A DNA stretch of 64,000 nt, taken from NCBI RefSeq assembly GCF_012489685.1, contig NC_080044.1:75688732-75752731 (forward strand), written 5' to 3'. Positions 34,072 through 44,138 of the stretch are shown here, piece by piece. The notes under the pieces are model-generated. The model made no database searches. It saw nothing but the letters and a program-made list of their open reading frames with translations, and was not told the origin of the DNA. The DNA comes from Lotus japonicus (Eukaryota; Streptophyta; Magnoliopsida; Fabales; Fabaceae). Made by a program: the position numbers and the translations under genes. Numbering within the stretch: the stretch's first letter is position 1; each line of letters opens with the position of its first letter.

Positions 34072-34464
34072 ATGGCATCATACATCGTAGCACTAGAAGA
34101 GCCGAGGAAGAAGGCCTTTGAGGAGGACTTGTTCCTGAACATCAGGCATCCAGAGGGTACAACGACCATCGCGGAGCTGACACGGACACTGCTGGAAGAG
34201 GACCTGCGTCCAGAGGTGAAGAGAGACCTGAGGGAATTTCTTGCCTTCGTGGAGGAGGTGCAAGAACTCAGCCGGCTTGAACTCAAGCTGCTGGAAGAAA
34301 AATAAAGTTTGGAAGAGAAGCTCAAGACTGCAGAAGAGATTCTGGAGAGGGATGAGCTAAAGGACAGGCTCAGCAACATCCAGCATGGACTGGAGCGTCT
34401 GGAGAAGGATAGGTCAGAGCAGCGCCAGGAGTGCAGAAGAATGAGGAGGGATCCTCCATTCTAG
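34072..34464 (+). CDS. Antisense small coiled-coil ORF inside the Sirevirus-type element
   Basis: Plus-strand frame opposite to gag-pol-env. From ATG 34072 it reads MASYIVALEEPRKKAFEEDL and remains open to a TAA at 34303-34305 (77 residues). The same frame then continues with 52 further coding-like codons to TAG at 34462. Both parts are rich in Glu, Lys, Arg and Leu in a heptad-like pattern, so the TAA may be a recent nonsense change or the second part may be relic. It is preceded by a TATA box (34008) and followed by AATAAA (34508-34513). No domain is recognised. Extra antisense ORFs are known in some other plant LTR elements; I do not recall one in Sireviruses. Function unknown; a role in the element is speculation. 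Confidence 0.5.
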
Positions 34465-34507
34465 ATTTTAGGGAAAGAATGTATGATGTAAACATAAAGA
34501 AATGATG

Positions 34508-34513
34508 AATAAA
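34508..34513 (+). terminator. Polyadenylation signal for the antisense ORF
   Basis: AATAAA 44 nt after the TAG at 34462, in the plus-strand sense. Confidence 0.4.
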
Positions 34514-34672
34514 AAGATTTTTGCAAACATATGTGACACAAATATATATATATATATATGCATAGATAATCACAAAAGAACAAAGCAGAATAAGTAAATA
34601 AAAAGAAACAGAGTTTAACAAGAAAATAAAACAACGTTAAAGAAAAAGAAAGAAAATGAAGAGATCCTAAAA

Positions 34673-37510
34673 CTAAGGTTTGTCAGTTCGTCGCAGAAGT
34701 TCCATCATCATGTGCTTCATCTCAATGAGCATGGATTCATGAATGTCAAGACGCTGTTCCATGATGTCGAGTCTGGATGAGCTTGACTGAGCAGAACCGG
34801 AAGGAACATTCTGAGCAGCTTGAGAATCTGGAATGAAAGCAGAAGCAGCAGGAGTAAACACAACTGGTGCAAGTGCTTGGCATCTAAGAGCTTCAGCCTC
34901 AGCTTCAAGTCGCTTTGCCTCTAGTCTGGCTTGTTCAGCTTGAGCTGCTGCTTGACGTGCAGCTTCTTCTGCTTGAGCTTTCTTTCGCTTGGCTTCTTCA
35001 ATAGCTTCAAGAAGCTTGTGTCTCTGTTCTTGTTCATGAAGAGCCACCCTTCGAGCAAACCTTTGCTTTGCAGCCTCAATGCTCTGACTTCCCTCTACAT
35101 GCAGGAGCTGCATCATAATTGGAACTTGAGCCACTAGCCAAGTGCCCAGATTGTTCCACTCATCAGCCACACGTTCAGCATTCTCACTGAGGTCAGTCTG
35201 ACCGTGCACATTGCGTAGTAACAAAGAAGCTTCATGATAGAAAGTATTGATGCACTCAGAGAGAGATGTGGGTCGGAGGTGAGTGTAAGGAATTATGGAG
35301 AGGTTGGTTTCAGGAGAGGCTGGGTGATTGCTGCTGTGGGCTTCAGAGGCACCTTGTGGAGAGCCAATGTTAAACGGTTGAGCATTGGGTTCAGAGGTTC
35401 CAAGGTGAGGGTCTGAAGTTTCAACCAGAGGATGGGGTGATCTAACCGAGGATTGGTTAGACACTGATTGTTCGGGTTCAGGTTCTGGTTGAATAGGCTC
35501 TTGGTGGTCTGGGGCAGGGTGAGCTTGTTGAGCCAAAGGGTCTGCCTCTTGTAAAGGATTGGCCAAGATAGGTTCATCTGGGTCAACTAGACGTTCAGGT
35601 CTAGGGCCAGGATATCTCCTAGGGCTTGGACAAGTGAGGTAATATTCCTCTAAGGTAGACACCTTTTCTTTTCTGACCTCCATGAATTTTCTAATGGATT
35701 CAGAGTTATTGGAGGGAGAAGAATCAGCAACATTGGTTGGGAAGGATACGGGTGTATAGGCTGTGGAAGAGTCTGTATCCGTGGGTTTGAGAGCCAGACG
35801 TTCTGATGCTCTTGGGACAGAGTGATCAGAGGTTCTGGGTTCATGTTCTGTGTGGGTAGGCTCTGGTTGTTCGAGTGGGTTGTATGGAATGGTGATGGGA
35901 GAGGTAGGTTCTTCTGACCTAGAGGGTTGGTTCTGAAGCAGATTCCAGAGAGGTGCTTCAGTAGGGGAAGGGTGAAAGAATGAAGATCTTGGGGAATGTG
36001 GTGGAGAGGTGGTTTGTGCAGCTGGTTGGGATTCAGGAATAGGAGTGAGGGGATTTGAGGAGTGTTTGAGCATGGCGGATATAGGGAGTGCATCAAATAA
36101 ATTCAAATCATCATCAGAAGCAAGTGCAGGCTTACCTGAATGTGCTGATGATCTAGTCACTCTGGCAGGAGGTTCAGTCCTTCTGACCACTTCAGCAGCT
36201 GGTTCCACCCGAGTAGGCTTCACCACGATTCTGACCTGCTTCTTCTTCTTCTTAGGAGGACCATCCTCATTATCACTATCATCACCATCATCAGGCTTTC
36301 TCTTCTTCTTTTTGACCAGAGGGACATCGGATTCCTCAGAAGATTCGTCCAGTATCATCTTCCTCTGAGCTTTCTTCTTGGGAGGAGAAGGAAACTCTGG
36401 AGCTGGCGGCAGTCTGCTGACGAAATCATCAAGATCAATTTCGAATCCTTGAGCCCTTAGGTCATCAACATAGCACCTAATGGCGTCAGGATTGTCTGCC
36501 TGTGTCCACATAGGGTAGTCATTCAGAGGCATCCTTCTACTTCTGATCTCAGAGGATGTATTTTCATGAGCAGGAGCAATCTTCTTCTGGACCAAACCCA
36601 TCTTCTTCAGAGAATTTGCAGTGAAGACATCACTGACCATGGTGCTCAGATCCTCTACACATCCAGCATTGACCAGATCTTGCACCAGGTTGCTTTCAAT
36701 GAGAAAGTCTGAGAGCAGTCTCTCAAAGGGGATATATTTGATTGCTGACTTGATGGAGGCAGTGGTGCGAGACTTCCGGATGCATTCCTTCAAGTAGGAG
36801 AACAGGAAGTAGGGAAGGCAGATCTTCTTCTGGTCTTGGATGAAGAACAACATCACCTTCTGGTTGAAGTTAATGTAGTCTGGAGAACTGCCCTTTGGTC
36901 TCTGGTTTATGCAGTGGAGCAGGATTTTGTGCCAGATCCTGAGCTTGGGATGAAGGTCCATCACCTTGTAACTCGTCTTGCCCGGTTTGTAAGTGGTGTA
37001 CAGGGCCTGGTTGATTATATCCTTGGTGCTGGGTTTCAGCTTCGATTCCGTGAGTTGGAAACGATACCCATAAGCAGTGTCTGCACCCAGCAAATTCACG
37101 AAAGACTTCTCTGTGATGATGATCTTTCTTCCGAGAATGTGAGATACCACCTGAGTATCATCGCAGTCGGCGTGCTTCCAGAATTCCTTGACCAATCTAT
37201 CATACACCGGTCCTCGAAGTCTGTTGAAGTAATTTCCCCAACCTTGAACTTGGACTTTAGGACGAAGATCATACCCATTTGTAGCCAGGTTGTCGAGGTC
37301 GAATCTCCATTCAGCCAGGACTTGGAGTTCCTTAGGAGCAAATACGCAGTGAACGACACAGCTCCGTTCTGCAATTGGAACACTCTGTTCTTGAGCTTGA
37401 CCTTGATCTTGTGTCGGATTCTCAGGGCCCCTTTGACCCGTTGCTAGACCAACTACCATGTGAGGGAACTGAGGTGCATCTGCAGTAGATCTTCTGGTTT
37501 GTCTCACCAT
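34673..37510 (-). CDS. Env-like ORF of the Sirevirus-type element
   Basis: Open for 945 residues from the ATG at 37510; an upstream in-frame ATG at 37666 would add 52 residues with a hydrophobic stretch. The N-terminal half (about 60-330) is a globular region with many aromatic residues, of the kind annotated as a plant retrotransposon env-like or putative plant transposon domain. A basic KKKKRKP cluster and an acidic, Ser/Pro/Thr-rich linker follow. The C-terminal quarter has a strong Ala/Glu/Lys/Arg coiled coil (around EEAKRKKAQAEEAARQAAAQ). Env-like proteins are known from SIRE1-type elements, but an envelope function in plants is unproven. It lies 443 nt after the pol stop and in a different frame, so separate expression (splicing or its own start) is needed. 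Confidence 0.85.
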   Translation of the reverse strand: MVRQTRRSTADAPQFPHMVVGLATGQRGPENPTQDQGQAQEQSVPIAERSCVVHCVFAPKELQVLAEWRFDLDNLATNGYDLRPKVQVQGWGNYFNRLRGPVYDRLVKEFWKHADCDDTQVVSHILGRKIIITEKSFVNLLGADTAYGYRFQLTESKLKPSTKDIINQALYTTYKPGKTSYKVMDLHPKLRIWHKILLHCINQRPKGSSPDYINFNQKVMLFFIQDQKKICLPYFLFSYLKECIRKSRTTASIKSAIKYIPFERLLSDFLIESNLVQDLVNAGCVEDLSTMVSDVFTANSLKKMGLVQKKIAPAHENTSSEIRSRRMPLNDYPMWTQADNPDAIRCYVDDLRAQGFEIDLDDFVSRLPPAPEFPSPPKKKAQRKMILDESSEESDVPLVKKKKRKPDDGDDSDNEDGPPKKKKKQVRIVVKPTRVEPAAEVVRRTEPPARVTRSSAHSGKPALASDDDLNLFDALPISAMLKHSSNPLTPIPESQPAAQTTSPPHSPRSSFFHPSPTEAPLWNLLQNQPSRSEEPTSPITIPYNPLEQPEPTHTEHEPRTSDHSVPRASERLALKPTDTDSSTAYTPVSFPTNVADSSPSNNSESIRKFMEVRKEKVSTLEEYYLTCPSPRRYPGPRPERLVDPDEPILANPLQEADPLAQQAHPAPDHQEPIQPEPEPEQSVSNQSSVRSPHPLVETSDPHLGTSEPNAQPFNIGSPQGASEAHSSNHPASPETNLSIIPYTHLRPTSLSECINTFYHEASLLLRNVHGQTDLSENAERVADEWNNLGTWLVAQVPIMMQLLHVEGSQSIEAAKQRFARRVALHEQEQRHKLLEAIEEAKRKKAQAEEAARQAAAQAEQARLEAKRLEAEAEALRCQALAPVVFTPAASAFIPDSQAAQNVPSGSAQSSSSRLDIMEQRLDIHESMLIEMKHMMMELLRRTDKP

Positions 37511-37953
37511 TTTTGAAGCGGTTGAAGGTTTGAGGTAGAAGATGAAGGTTGAAGGATGAAGAGAGATCGAGAGAGAAATCGAGAATAAGCGGTTTTGAAA
37601 AGCAGAGAGAGCGAGAGTAAAAACCGGAAGTGAACGAGATCGTGTGTGTATAGTGGGTTTTAACAAATAACCGTTGTTGATTTAAAAAGCACTTTAAGAT
37701 CAACGGTTGAAAATTAAAGATAGATAGTAACAGTAAATACACACATCACACACAGGAGAGAAGCACATCTACACGCAATCATAACAGACTGTCACACGGG
37801 CACAAGAAACTATGCATCAGAAATACTGACACACGTGTTGTTGTCTCAGCTTCAGAGTCAGTACCAGTGGGTACACACACTCTGATTGAGTTACCTTCTG
37901 GACTAGACATCTTCTGATCAAGAAGTATCATAGTCAGAGGTTCTGATCCATCT
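37511..37953 (-). other. Spacer between pol and env-like ORF
   Basis: 443 bp without a shared frame. Includes the possible upstream start codon at 37666 and CA-rich sequence near 37740-37770. May contain a splice acceptor for a subgenomic env message (inference). Confidence 0.4.
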
Positions 37954-40198
37954 TCACTCTGGACAAAAGTCCATGTTTAGATTTTTCAGAATAAAATTAA
38001 ATCTATCTTCTGCTAAGGGCTTTGTAAAGATATCTGCCCATTGATGGTCAGTATCAACAAACTTCAGAAGAAGTACGCCCTTCTGTACATAATCTCTAAT
38101 AAAGTGATACTTTACCTCAATGTGCTTTGCCTTTGAATGCAAGATAGGATTTTTACTCAATGAGATTGCAGCAGTGTTATCACAATAGATTGGGATATTG
38201 CTCTCAAGGATCTGATAATCCTCCAGCTGATGTTTCATCCAGAGCATCTGAGTGCTGCATATTGCTGCTGAGATATATTCTGCCTCTGCAGTTGATAGTG
38301 CAATGGTTGATTGCCTCTTGCTTGCCCATGAGACTAGATTGCTTCCCAGAAATTGACAATTTCCTGAAGTACTTTTTCTCTCTGTTCTATCTCCAGCATA
38401 ATCAGCATCACAGTAACCTGAAAGCTTATACTCTGATGTTTTCTTATACATCAAGCCAAGGTTAGTGGTGCCTTTCAGATACCTTAGGATCCTCTTAACA
38501 GCAGTTAAGTGGGTTTCCCTTGGATCTGATTGGAAACGAGCACATAAGTGAACACTAAATAATATGTCTGGCCTAGATGCAGTTAAGTATAGAAGTGAAC
38601 CTATCATGCCACGATAGAGCTTCTGACATACTTTACCACTTTTATCTTCTTTCTCCAGAATGCATGTAGGATGCATTGGAGTCTTGGCCACTGTAGATTC
38701 CAGCATATTGAACTTCTTCAGAAGTTCTTTAGTGTACCCTCTCTGATGGATATATGTTCCTTCTGGTGTTTGATCAACTTGTATTCCCAGAAAGTACTTT
38801 AATTCTCCCATCATACTCATCTCAAATTCAGCCTGCATCATCTCAGAAAATTCTTTGCATAGAGATTGATTAGCAGAACCAAATATAATATCATCAACAT
38901 AAATTTGCACAATTAAGATATCATCTTTATAAGTCTTGCAAAAAAGAGTTGTATCTACTTTACCCCTTACAAACTCATTCTCCAGAAGGAATGAGCTAAG
39001 TCTGTCATACCATGCTCTGGGAGCTTGCTTCAGACCGTAGAGTGATTTCTTCAATTTGAACACATGGTCTGGTTTCTTCTCATCTTCAAAACCTGGGGGT
39101 TGATGAACATAGACTTCCTCTGAGATATAACCATTTAGGAAGGCACTCTTTACGTCCATCTGATGTAGAACTATGTTGTGATTTACTGAGAAAGAGATCA
39201 ACAGTCTGATTGCCTCCAGTCTTGCTACTGGAGCAAATGTTTCAGTGTAGTCTATTCCTTCCTGCTGGCTGTAGCCTTGAGCAACTAGCCTTGCCTTGTT
39301 TCTGACTACATCTCCTTTCTCATTCAGCTTGTTTCTGAATACCCACTTTGTTCCAATAACATGGACACTCTCAGGCTTCTTCACTAAGCTCCAAACATCG
39401 TTCTTGGAAAATTGATTCAGTTCTTCTTCCATGGCCAGAATCCAATCCTTGTCCTGAAGAGCTTCATCTATGGACTTGGGTTCAATTAAGGACACCAATC
39501 CTTTCAGACTGAGCAAGGTCTCTTCAGAGGGTCTGAAGGCAGATCTGGTTCTGACTGGTTCGTCTTTGTTGCCCAGAATCAATTCCTTAGGGTGAGCTGC
39601 AGTGATTCTGCTCTTCTTCAGAGTTTGTGAGTTAGAGGGACCAGCTTCTTCCTCTGGTTCATCTTCCTCTGGCTCAGCTTCCTCTGGAGCTTTGCCTTTG
39701 TCAGAAACATTAATGCTTAAATCTGCAAACTTTTCAACTAGCTTTGACTGGTCAGAGTCAAGCTTATCGTCAAATCTAACATGAATAGATTCTTCAATAG
39801 TCTTAGCATCAGTATTATAAAATCTAAAACCTTTAGATCTCTCAGAGTAACCGAGTAATAGACACTTAGAAGACTTAGCATCAAATTTATGCAATCTATC
39901 CTTAGTATTGAGAACATAACAAACACAGCCAAAAGGATGAAAATAAGAAATGTTGGGTTTTATGTTCTTCCACAATTCATAAGGAGTCTTATTCAGAATT
40001 GGTCTCACAGAGATTCTGTTCTGAATGTAACATGCTGTATTTACTGCCTCTGCCCAAAAGTGCTTGGCCATGCCAGTTTCTTGGAGCATGGTTCTAGCCA
40101 TCTCCTGAAGAGTTCTGTTCTTCCTCTCAACAACACCGTTTTGTTGAGGAGTTCTGGGACAAGAGAAATCATGTGCAATTCCATAGGAATCAACAGAC
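37954..40198 (-). pseudogene. Sirevirus-type pol, C-terminal part: integrase end, RT, RNase H
   Basis: Open in the gag frame. It begins within the integrase core, continues with the C-terminal integrase region and an acidic Glu-rich linker ([18 protein letters not shown]), then the reverse transcriptase with [25 protein letters not shown] and the catalytic YVDDIIFGS (near 38880-38905). RNase H starts at YCDADYAGD with [13 protein letters not shown] and ends near [13 protein letters not shown]. No stop occurs inside. It is separated from its N-terminal part by a frame change near 40198, where one base appears to be missing in the integrase core. Confidence 0.9.
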
Positions 40199-41057
40199 TC
40201 TCAAACTTGTCATTCTCAAACTCTCCACCATGGTCACTTCTGACACGCACAATCCTACAAGCCTTCTCGTTTTGCACTTGAGCAATGAAGGTAGAGAACA
40301 CAGCATGAGACTCATCCTTGCGGGTTAGAAACTTTACCCATGTCCAGCGGCTATAATCATCAACGATAACCATCCCATATCTCTTGCCACCTATAGACTC
40401 AGTTTTCACTGGTCCAAAAAGGTCGATATGCAGAAGTTCCAACGGCCTTGAGGTTGAGACAACATTCTTTGCCTTGAAAGGGACTTTTGTGAATTTGCCT
40501 TTCTCACATGCTTCACAAAGAGCGTCTGAAGCGAACTTCAGATTGGGTAAGCCCCTGACAAGGTTTAGCTTGCTCAGCTGAGAAATCTTTCTCATACTGG
40601 CATGCCCTAACCGTCTATGCCATACCCACTGCTCTTCATTAACAGACAGAAGGCACTTCACATTCTGAGCCTCCAACTCAGATAATCTGATCTTATAGAT
40701 GTTGTTCTTCCTCTTGCTGTTAAACAGAACAGAGCCATCGATCTGACTTACAGCCCGGCAGGACTTTTGATTGAATATAACATCATAACCCTTGTCAGCT
40801 AATTGACTTATAGACAATAAGTTATGTGTTAAGCCGTCTACCAATAACACATTATCAATGCATGGACTACTATCTACACAAATAGTACCAGTACCAACAA
40901 TTTTACCCTTTTCATTTCCTCCAAAGCCAACTTCGCCTCCAGGCTTAAGTTTCAGCTCTCGGAACATACGCCTTTCTCCCGTCATGTGACGCGAGCATCC
41001 ACTGTCCAGATACCATGATTGGTGTTTCAGTGGAGCTATCAAGGATATCTGCAACAT
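40199..41057 (-). pseudogene. Sirevirus-type pol, N-terminal part: protease and integrase
   Basis: Reads in a different frame from both gag and RT. It contains the protease motif LDSGCSRHMTG (near 40985-41015), the HHCC module (VWHRRLGHAS to LCEACEKGK) and the first part of the integrase core with HIDLFGP and RSDHGGEFEND. It overlaps the end of gag by 113 nt. The shift into this frame could be natural (programmed) or an indel; the shift out near 40198 looks like a one-base loss. Confidence 0.85.
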
Positions 41058-42855
41058 AGATAATCTTGTCCTTAGGTACCCACTTTCTGGGTCCTCTCTT
41101 GTTAGTTACCCCAGAGGTTCTGATCACCTTGGGTGTCTCAACATGATATTTTAAAGGAATATTTGCATGATATTTAGTCATAGAGAAGGATCCCTTTTTA
41201 AGAGGATGTTTAGCAACTTTAGCAGGTACAGGATCAGGCAATATGGTACCAGAGGGAACAAAGCATTCATACAAGGATTTAGCTTTAGACACAGAGGGCT
41301 CATTTCTAATTGGTTTAGAATAGCCAATGCCATGCATTCCATTTCTGCTTACGCCATAGATCATTGAAGCCATTAAGCTTCTATCCACGCTTTTAGCTAG
41401 GAATCTTTGAAAAGACTTTTCATACTTAGATTCATTTCTACAATTAGAGGCATCACAGGCAACAATTTCTTCTAACTTAGCAATCTGGTTCTTAAGCACA
41501 GAGTTAGAATTGATCAAGGCATGATTATCATTTTTCAAATCAGAGATAATTTTCTCATGTTCAGAAGGAGTCTTGGAAACAACAGATAAGTTCTTTTTAA
41601 GCTTCTTATGCTTAGACAATAAGGAGTTATACTTATCCATAATGTCAGACAATGCATGTTTCAGTTCAGAGGTAGAGAAAGAAGCGAATACCTCATTTTC
41701 ATCGTCTGAGTTAGGATCTCCTTCTGATTCTGAGTCAGAGTCAACAGCTTCCTTTGACTCTGCTCCTTTGTCTTTGACAATAGCCATGAGTCCTTGGACT
41801 TCACCATCAGAGTCAACATCCTCTGACTCTGATTCATCAAATGTCACCATCAGACTCTTCTTTGTCTTGAAGTGCTTCTTTGGCTTCTTGTCCTTCTTCA
41901 ACTTTGGACAGTCACTTTTGTAGTGCCCTGATTCTTTGCACTCAAAACAAGTGACTTCCTTGATTGATGACTTCTTCTGGCCTGAGGACTCAGACTTTCC
42001 TCTTGCCTTTCCAGAGCCTTTGTATTTGCTCTGCCTGTGCTTCCAGATGCGATTGAGTCTCTTGGAGATCAGAGTCAGCTCATCTTCATCAGAATCTTCT
42101 GATGCTTCTTCAGATTCCTCTTCTTCAGCTTGAAGAGCTTTTGACTTCTCAACCTTAGCCTTTTCAGATTTAGATTTCAAGGCTATGGACTTTTTCCTCA
42201 GATCTTGCATCTCTGAGCGCTTCAGCTCATGGCATTTCAAAATGCTGATGAGTTCTTCTAAACTCATATTCTCAACGTCTCTCGTGAGCTCTATTGAAGT
42301 CACCAAAGGCATCCAACTTTCAGGAAGACACCTGATGACCCTTATGACATGATCTTTTGTTGTGTAGCTCTTGTTGAGAGGTCGTATGCCAGCTACAAGC
42401 AACTGAAATCTGGAGAACATTTCTTCAATGGACTCATTTGGCTCCATGATGAAGGATTCATACTTTTGGATCAAAGACAATGCCTTTGATTCTTTGACTT
42501 TCTTGTTTCCTTCATGAGACATCTTCAGAGATTCGAAAATGCCTTTTGCAAACTCACGATCTGTAATCTTCTGGTACTCTTCATAGGAAATAGCACTTAG
42601 AAGAATTGCTCTTGCTTTGTGATGTTGTGAGTACAGCTTCTTTTGATCTGCAGTCATCTCTGACCTTGGGATCTTCTTGCCATCTGCATCAACTGGACGC
42701 TCGTAGCCATCCACAATAATATCCCAGAGATCTGCATCGAAACCCAGAAAGAAACTTTCCAGTCTATCTTTCCAATATTCGAACCTTTGACCGTCGAACA
42801 TAGGAGGCTTTGCATTGTAACCATCTCTTTGAGTTTCACTGGTGGTGGAAGCCAT
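40945..42855 (-). CDS. Sirevirus-type gag
   Basis: 636 residues, starting at ATG 42855 (MASTTSETQRDGYNAKPPMF), 73 nt from the LTR. The UBN2-type capsid region spans about residues 20-240 (FDGQRFEYWKDRLESFF; ALSLIQKYESFIMEPNESIEEMFSRF). One zinc knuckle CFECKESGHYKSDC lies near residues 303-316. A long acidic, Ser-rich and coiled-coil extension (about 330-500) follows, usual for the large gag of Sireviruses. The last 35 or so residues overlap the protease frame and are probably not native gag. Forms virus-like particles that package element RNA (family knowledge). Confidence 0.9.
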   Translation of the reverse strand: MASTTSETQRDGYNAKPPMFDGQRFEYWKDRLESFFLGFDADLWDIIVDGYERPVDADGKKIPRSEMTADQKKLYSQHHKARAILLSAISYEEYQKITDREFAKGIFESLKMSHEGNKKVKESKALSLIQKYESFIMEPNESIEEMFSRFQLLVAGIRPLNKSYTTKDHVIRVIRCLPESWMPLVTSIELTRDVENMSLEELISILKCHELKRSEMQDLRKKSIALKSKSEKAKVEKSKALQAEEEESEEASEDSDEDELTLISKRLNRIWKHRQSKYKGSGKARGKSESSGQKKSSIKEVTCFECKESGHYKSDCPKLKKDKKPKKHFKTKKSLMVTFDESESEDVDSDGEVQGLMAIVKDKGAESKEAVDSDSESEGDPNSDDENEVFASFSTSELKHALSDIMDKYNSLLSKHKKLKKNLSVVSKTPSEHEKIISDLKNDNHALINSNSVLKNQIAKLEEIVACDASNCRNESKYEKSFQRFLAKSVDRSLMASMIYGVSRNGMHGIGYSKPIRNEPSVSKAKSLYECFVPSGTILPDPVPAKVAKHPLKKGSFSMTKYHANIPLKYHVETPKVIRTSGVTNKRGPRKWVPKDKIIYVADILDSSTETPIMVSGQWMLASHDGRKAYVPRAET

Positions 42856-42913
42856 TGTTTTTCACACCGGCCCGGATCACTGAACACTGTTAGGTGTGGT
42901 AATCAGAACTTGC

Positions 42914-42925
42914 GCTCTGATACCA
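42914..42925 (-). other. Primer binding site (initiator tRNA-Met)
   Basis: TGGTATCAGAGC on the minus strand, two bases inside the 5' LTR; the standard Copia primer. Confidence 0.9.
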
Positions 42926-42927
42926 AT

Positions 42928-44133
42928 TGAAGGTATGAAAAACGGTAGAAAGGGGGGGTTTGAATAACGTTTTCAGTATAAAACTTCCACCTTAAAGATT
43001 TTGACAAATCTTTCGAGAACTTAAGTGCTAAAGATAAGAGATAGAAAAGCCCACAAGGATTTTATCCTGGTTCACTTGATAAATCACTCAAGCTACTCCA
43101 GTCCACCTGTTAAGGTGATTTCTTCCTTCTTAGAATGAAGGCAATCCACTAATCAGGTAAGAGTTACAACTGCACTTGAAACCTACAAGTGACTAACAAT
43201 TACACTGACTTAGCTCACACTAAGATTCACTCTCTTAGTCTTCTCTAGGATCCGATCAGCCTTGATCTCCTAAAGGAACTAAACAAACTGTTTATCAAAG
43301 AATTGTTTACAAGAGATTTGCTTCTAAAAAGCTAATAGTAAACTCAATGAATTTCAGATGAAAGAAAACTTAGAAGAATTTAAGATTGTCTTGCGTATGT
43401 GAATGCTTCTGGCCGTTTCTTTCAGTCTTCAGCCTCTTTATATACTCCAAGGATTAGGGTTGAGCGATGCATGGGAAATGCTACCGTTGGAGGGCAGTTC
43501 TGGAAAATCCAGCTTCTGCTGTGGCTGAGAACGTTAGGTAGGTCGTCAGGAAGGTACAGTTGCTTTTGTACTTGGATAGCGACGCGACCTTTAAACCTAG
43601 GAGACTTCTGATCAGGGGAATGCTTCATATTGGAACTTGTGAAGCCGGTTGATCAGAGTCAGAGGAAAAGCACAGATCCTCTGACCATTGTATCTTCTGA
43701 TTCTGAACTCAGAGGGAAGAACATGGCCTTCAGAGTTTCTTGCTTCTGGACTTCAGAGTTTCCACTATTCAGCTTCTGCAACTTCAGAGTCTTCTACACC
43801 ATCAGAACATCTGAGCCTTCAGTGTTTCTTGGTTATTAGACTTTCTGGATCTTCAGAACTTCTAGTGACTGAGTCCACATCAGAGTTTGTATAACTTCAG
43901 AACTTCTGAAGCTTTTCCACTGTTCATACTGAACATGGTGAATGCGAAAGCGTTGCTTGGGTCACTCTTTATACACAGTGCTTCTGATTTGTGTGAGATT
44001 GAGTTGAGGTCAGAGCCTGCAGATAGCACACTCAGAAAAACACGTTAGAGTACCACAATTGTTCATATCAAAAGGTTAACTTGTAATCATCAAAACATAG
44101 AGTTGTACTACTAGATCAAAACTTGATCTTACA
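42928..44133 (-). repeat. 5' LTR of the Sirevirus-type element
   Basis: 1206 bp, promoter LTR of the minus-strand element. A TATATAAAG box on the minus strand (43436-43445) is a plausible transcription start region. It differs from the 3' LTR at about five bases plus one extra G in a G-run. Confidence 0.95.
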
Positions 44134-44138
44134 ATCTC

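Larger units (their letters stand above)
32062..44133 (-). mobile_element. Sirevirus-type Ty1/Copia LTR retrotransposon (SIRE1/Maximus-like)
   Basis: 12,072 bp, flanked by the duplication ATCTC (32057-32061 and 44134-44138). The minus-strand order is 5' LTR, initiator-tRNA-Met primer site, gag, protease-integrase-RT-RNase H, a long env-like ORF, multiple polypurine tracts, 3' LTR. Long gag, extra env-like ORF and repeated purine tracts are features described for Sireviruses. By eye the two LTRs differ by about five substitutions and one base in a G-run, so it inserted very recently. Pol contains frame changes, so this copy may depend on others. A gene-like unit on the opposite strand lies at 34008-34513. 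Confidence 0.95.

Noticed and set aside
36009..37447. Plus-strand frames of 119 and 203 codons
   Set aside because: Antisense shadows of the env-like ORF. Unlike 34072 they have no TATA box, no sensible composition and overlap a strong coding frame.
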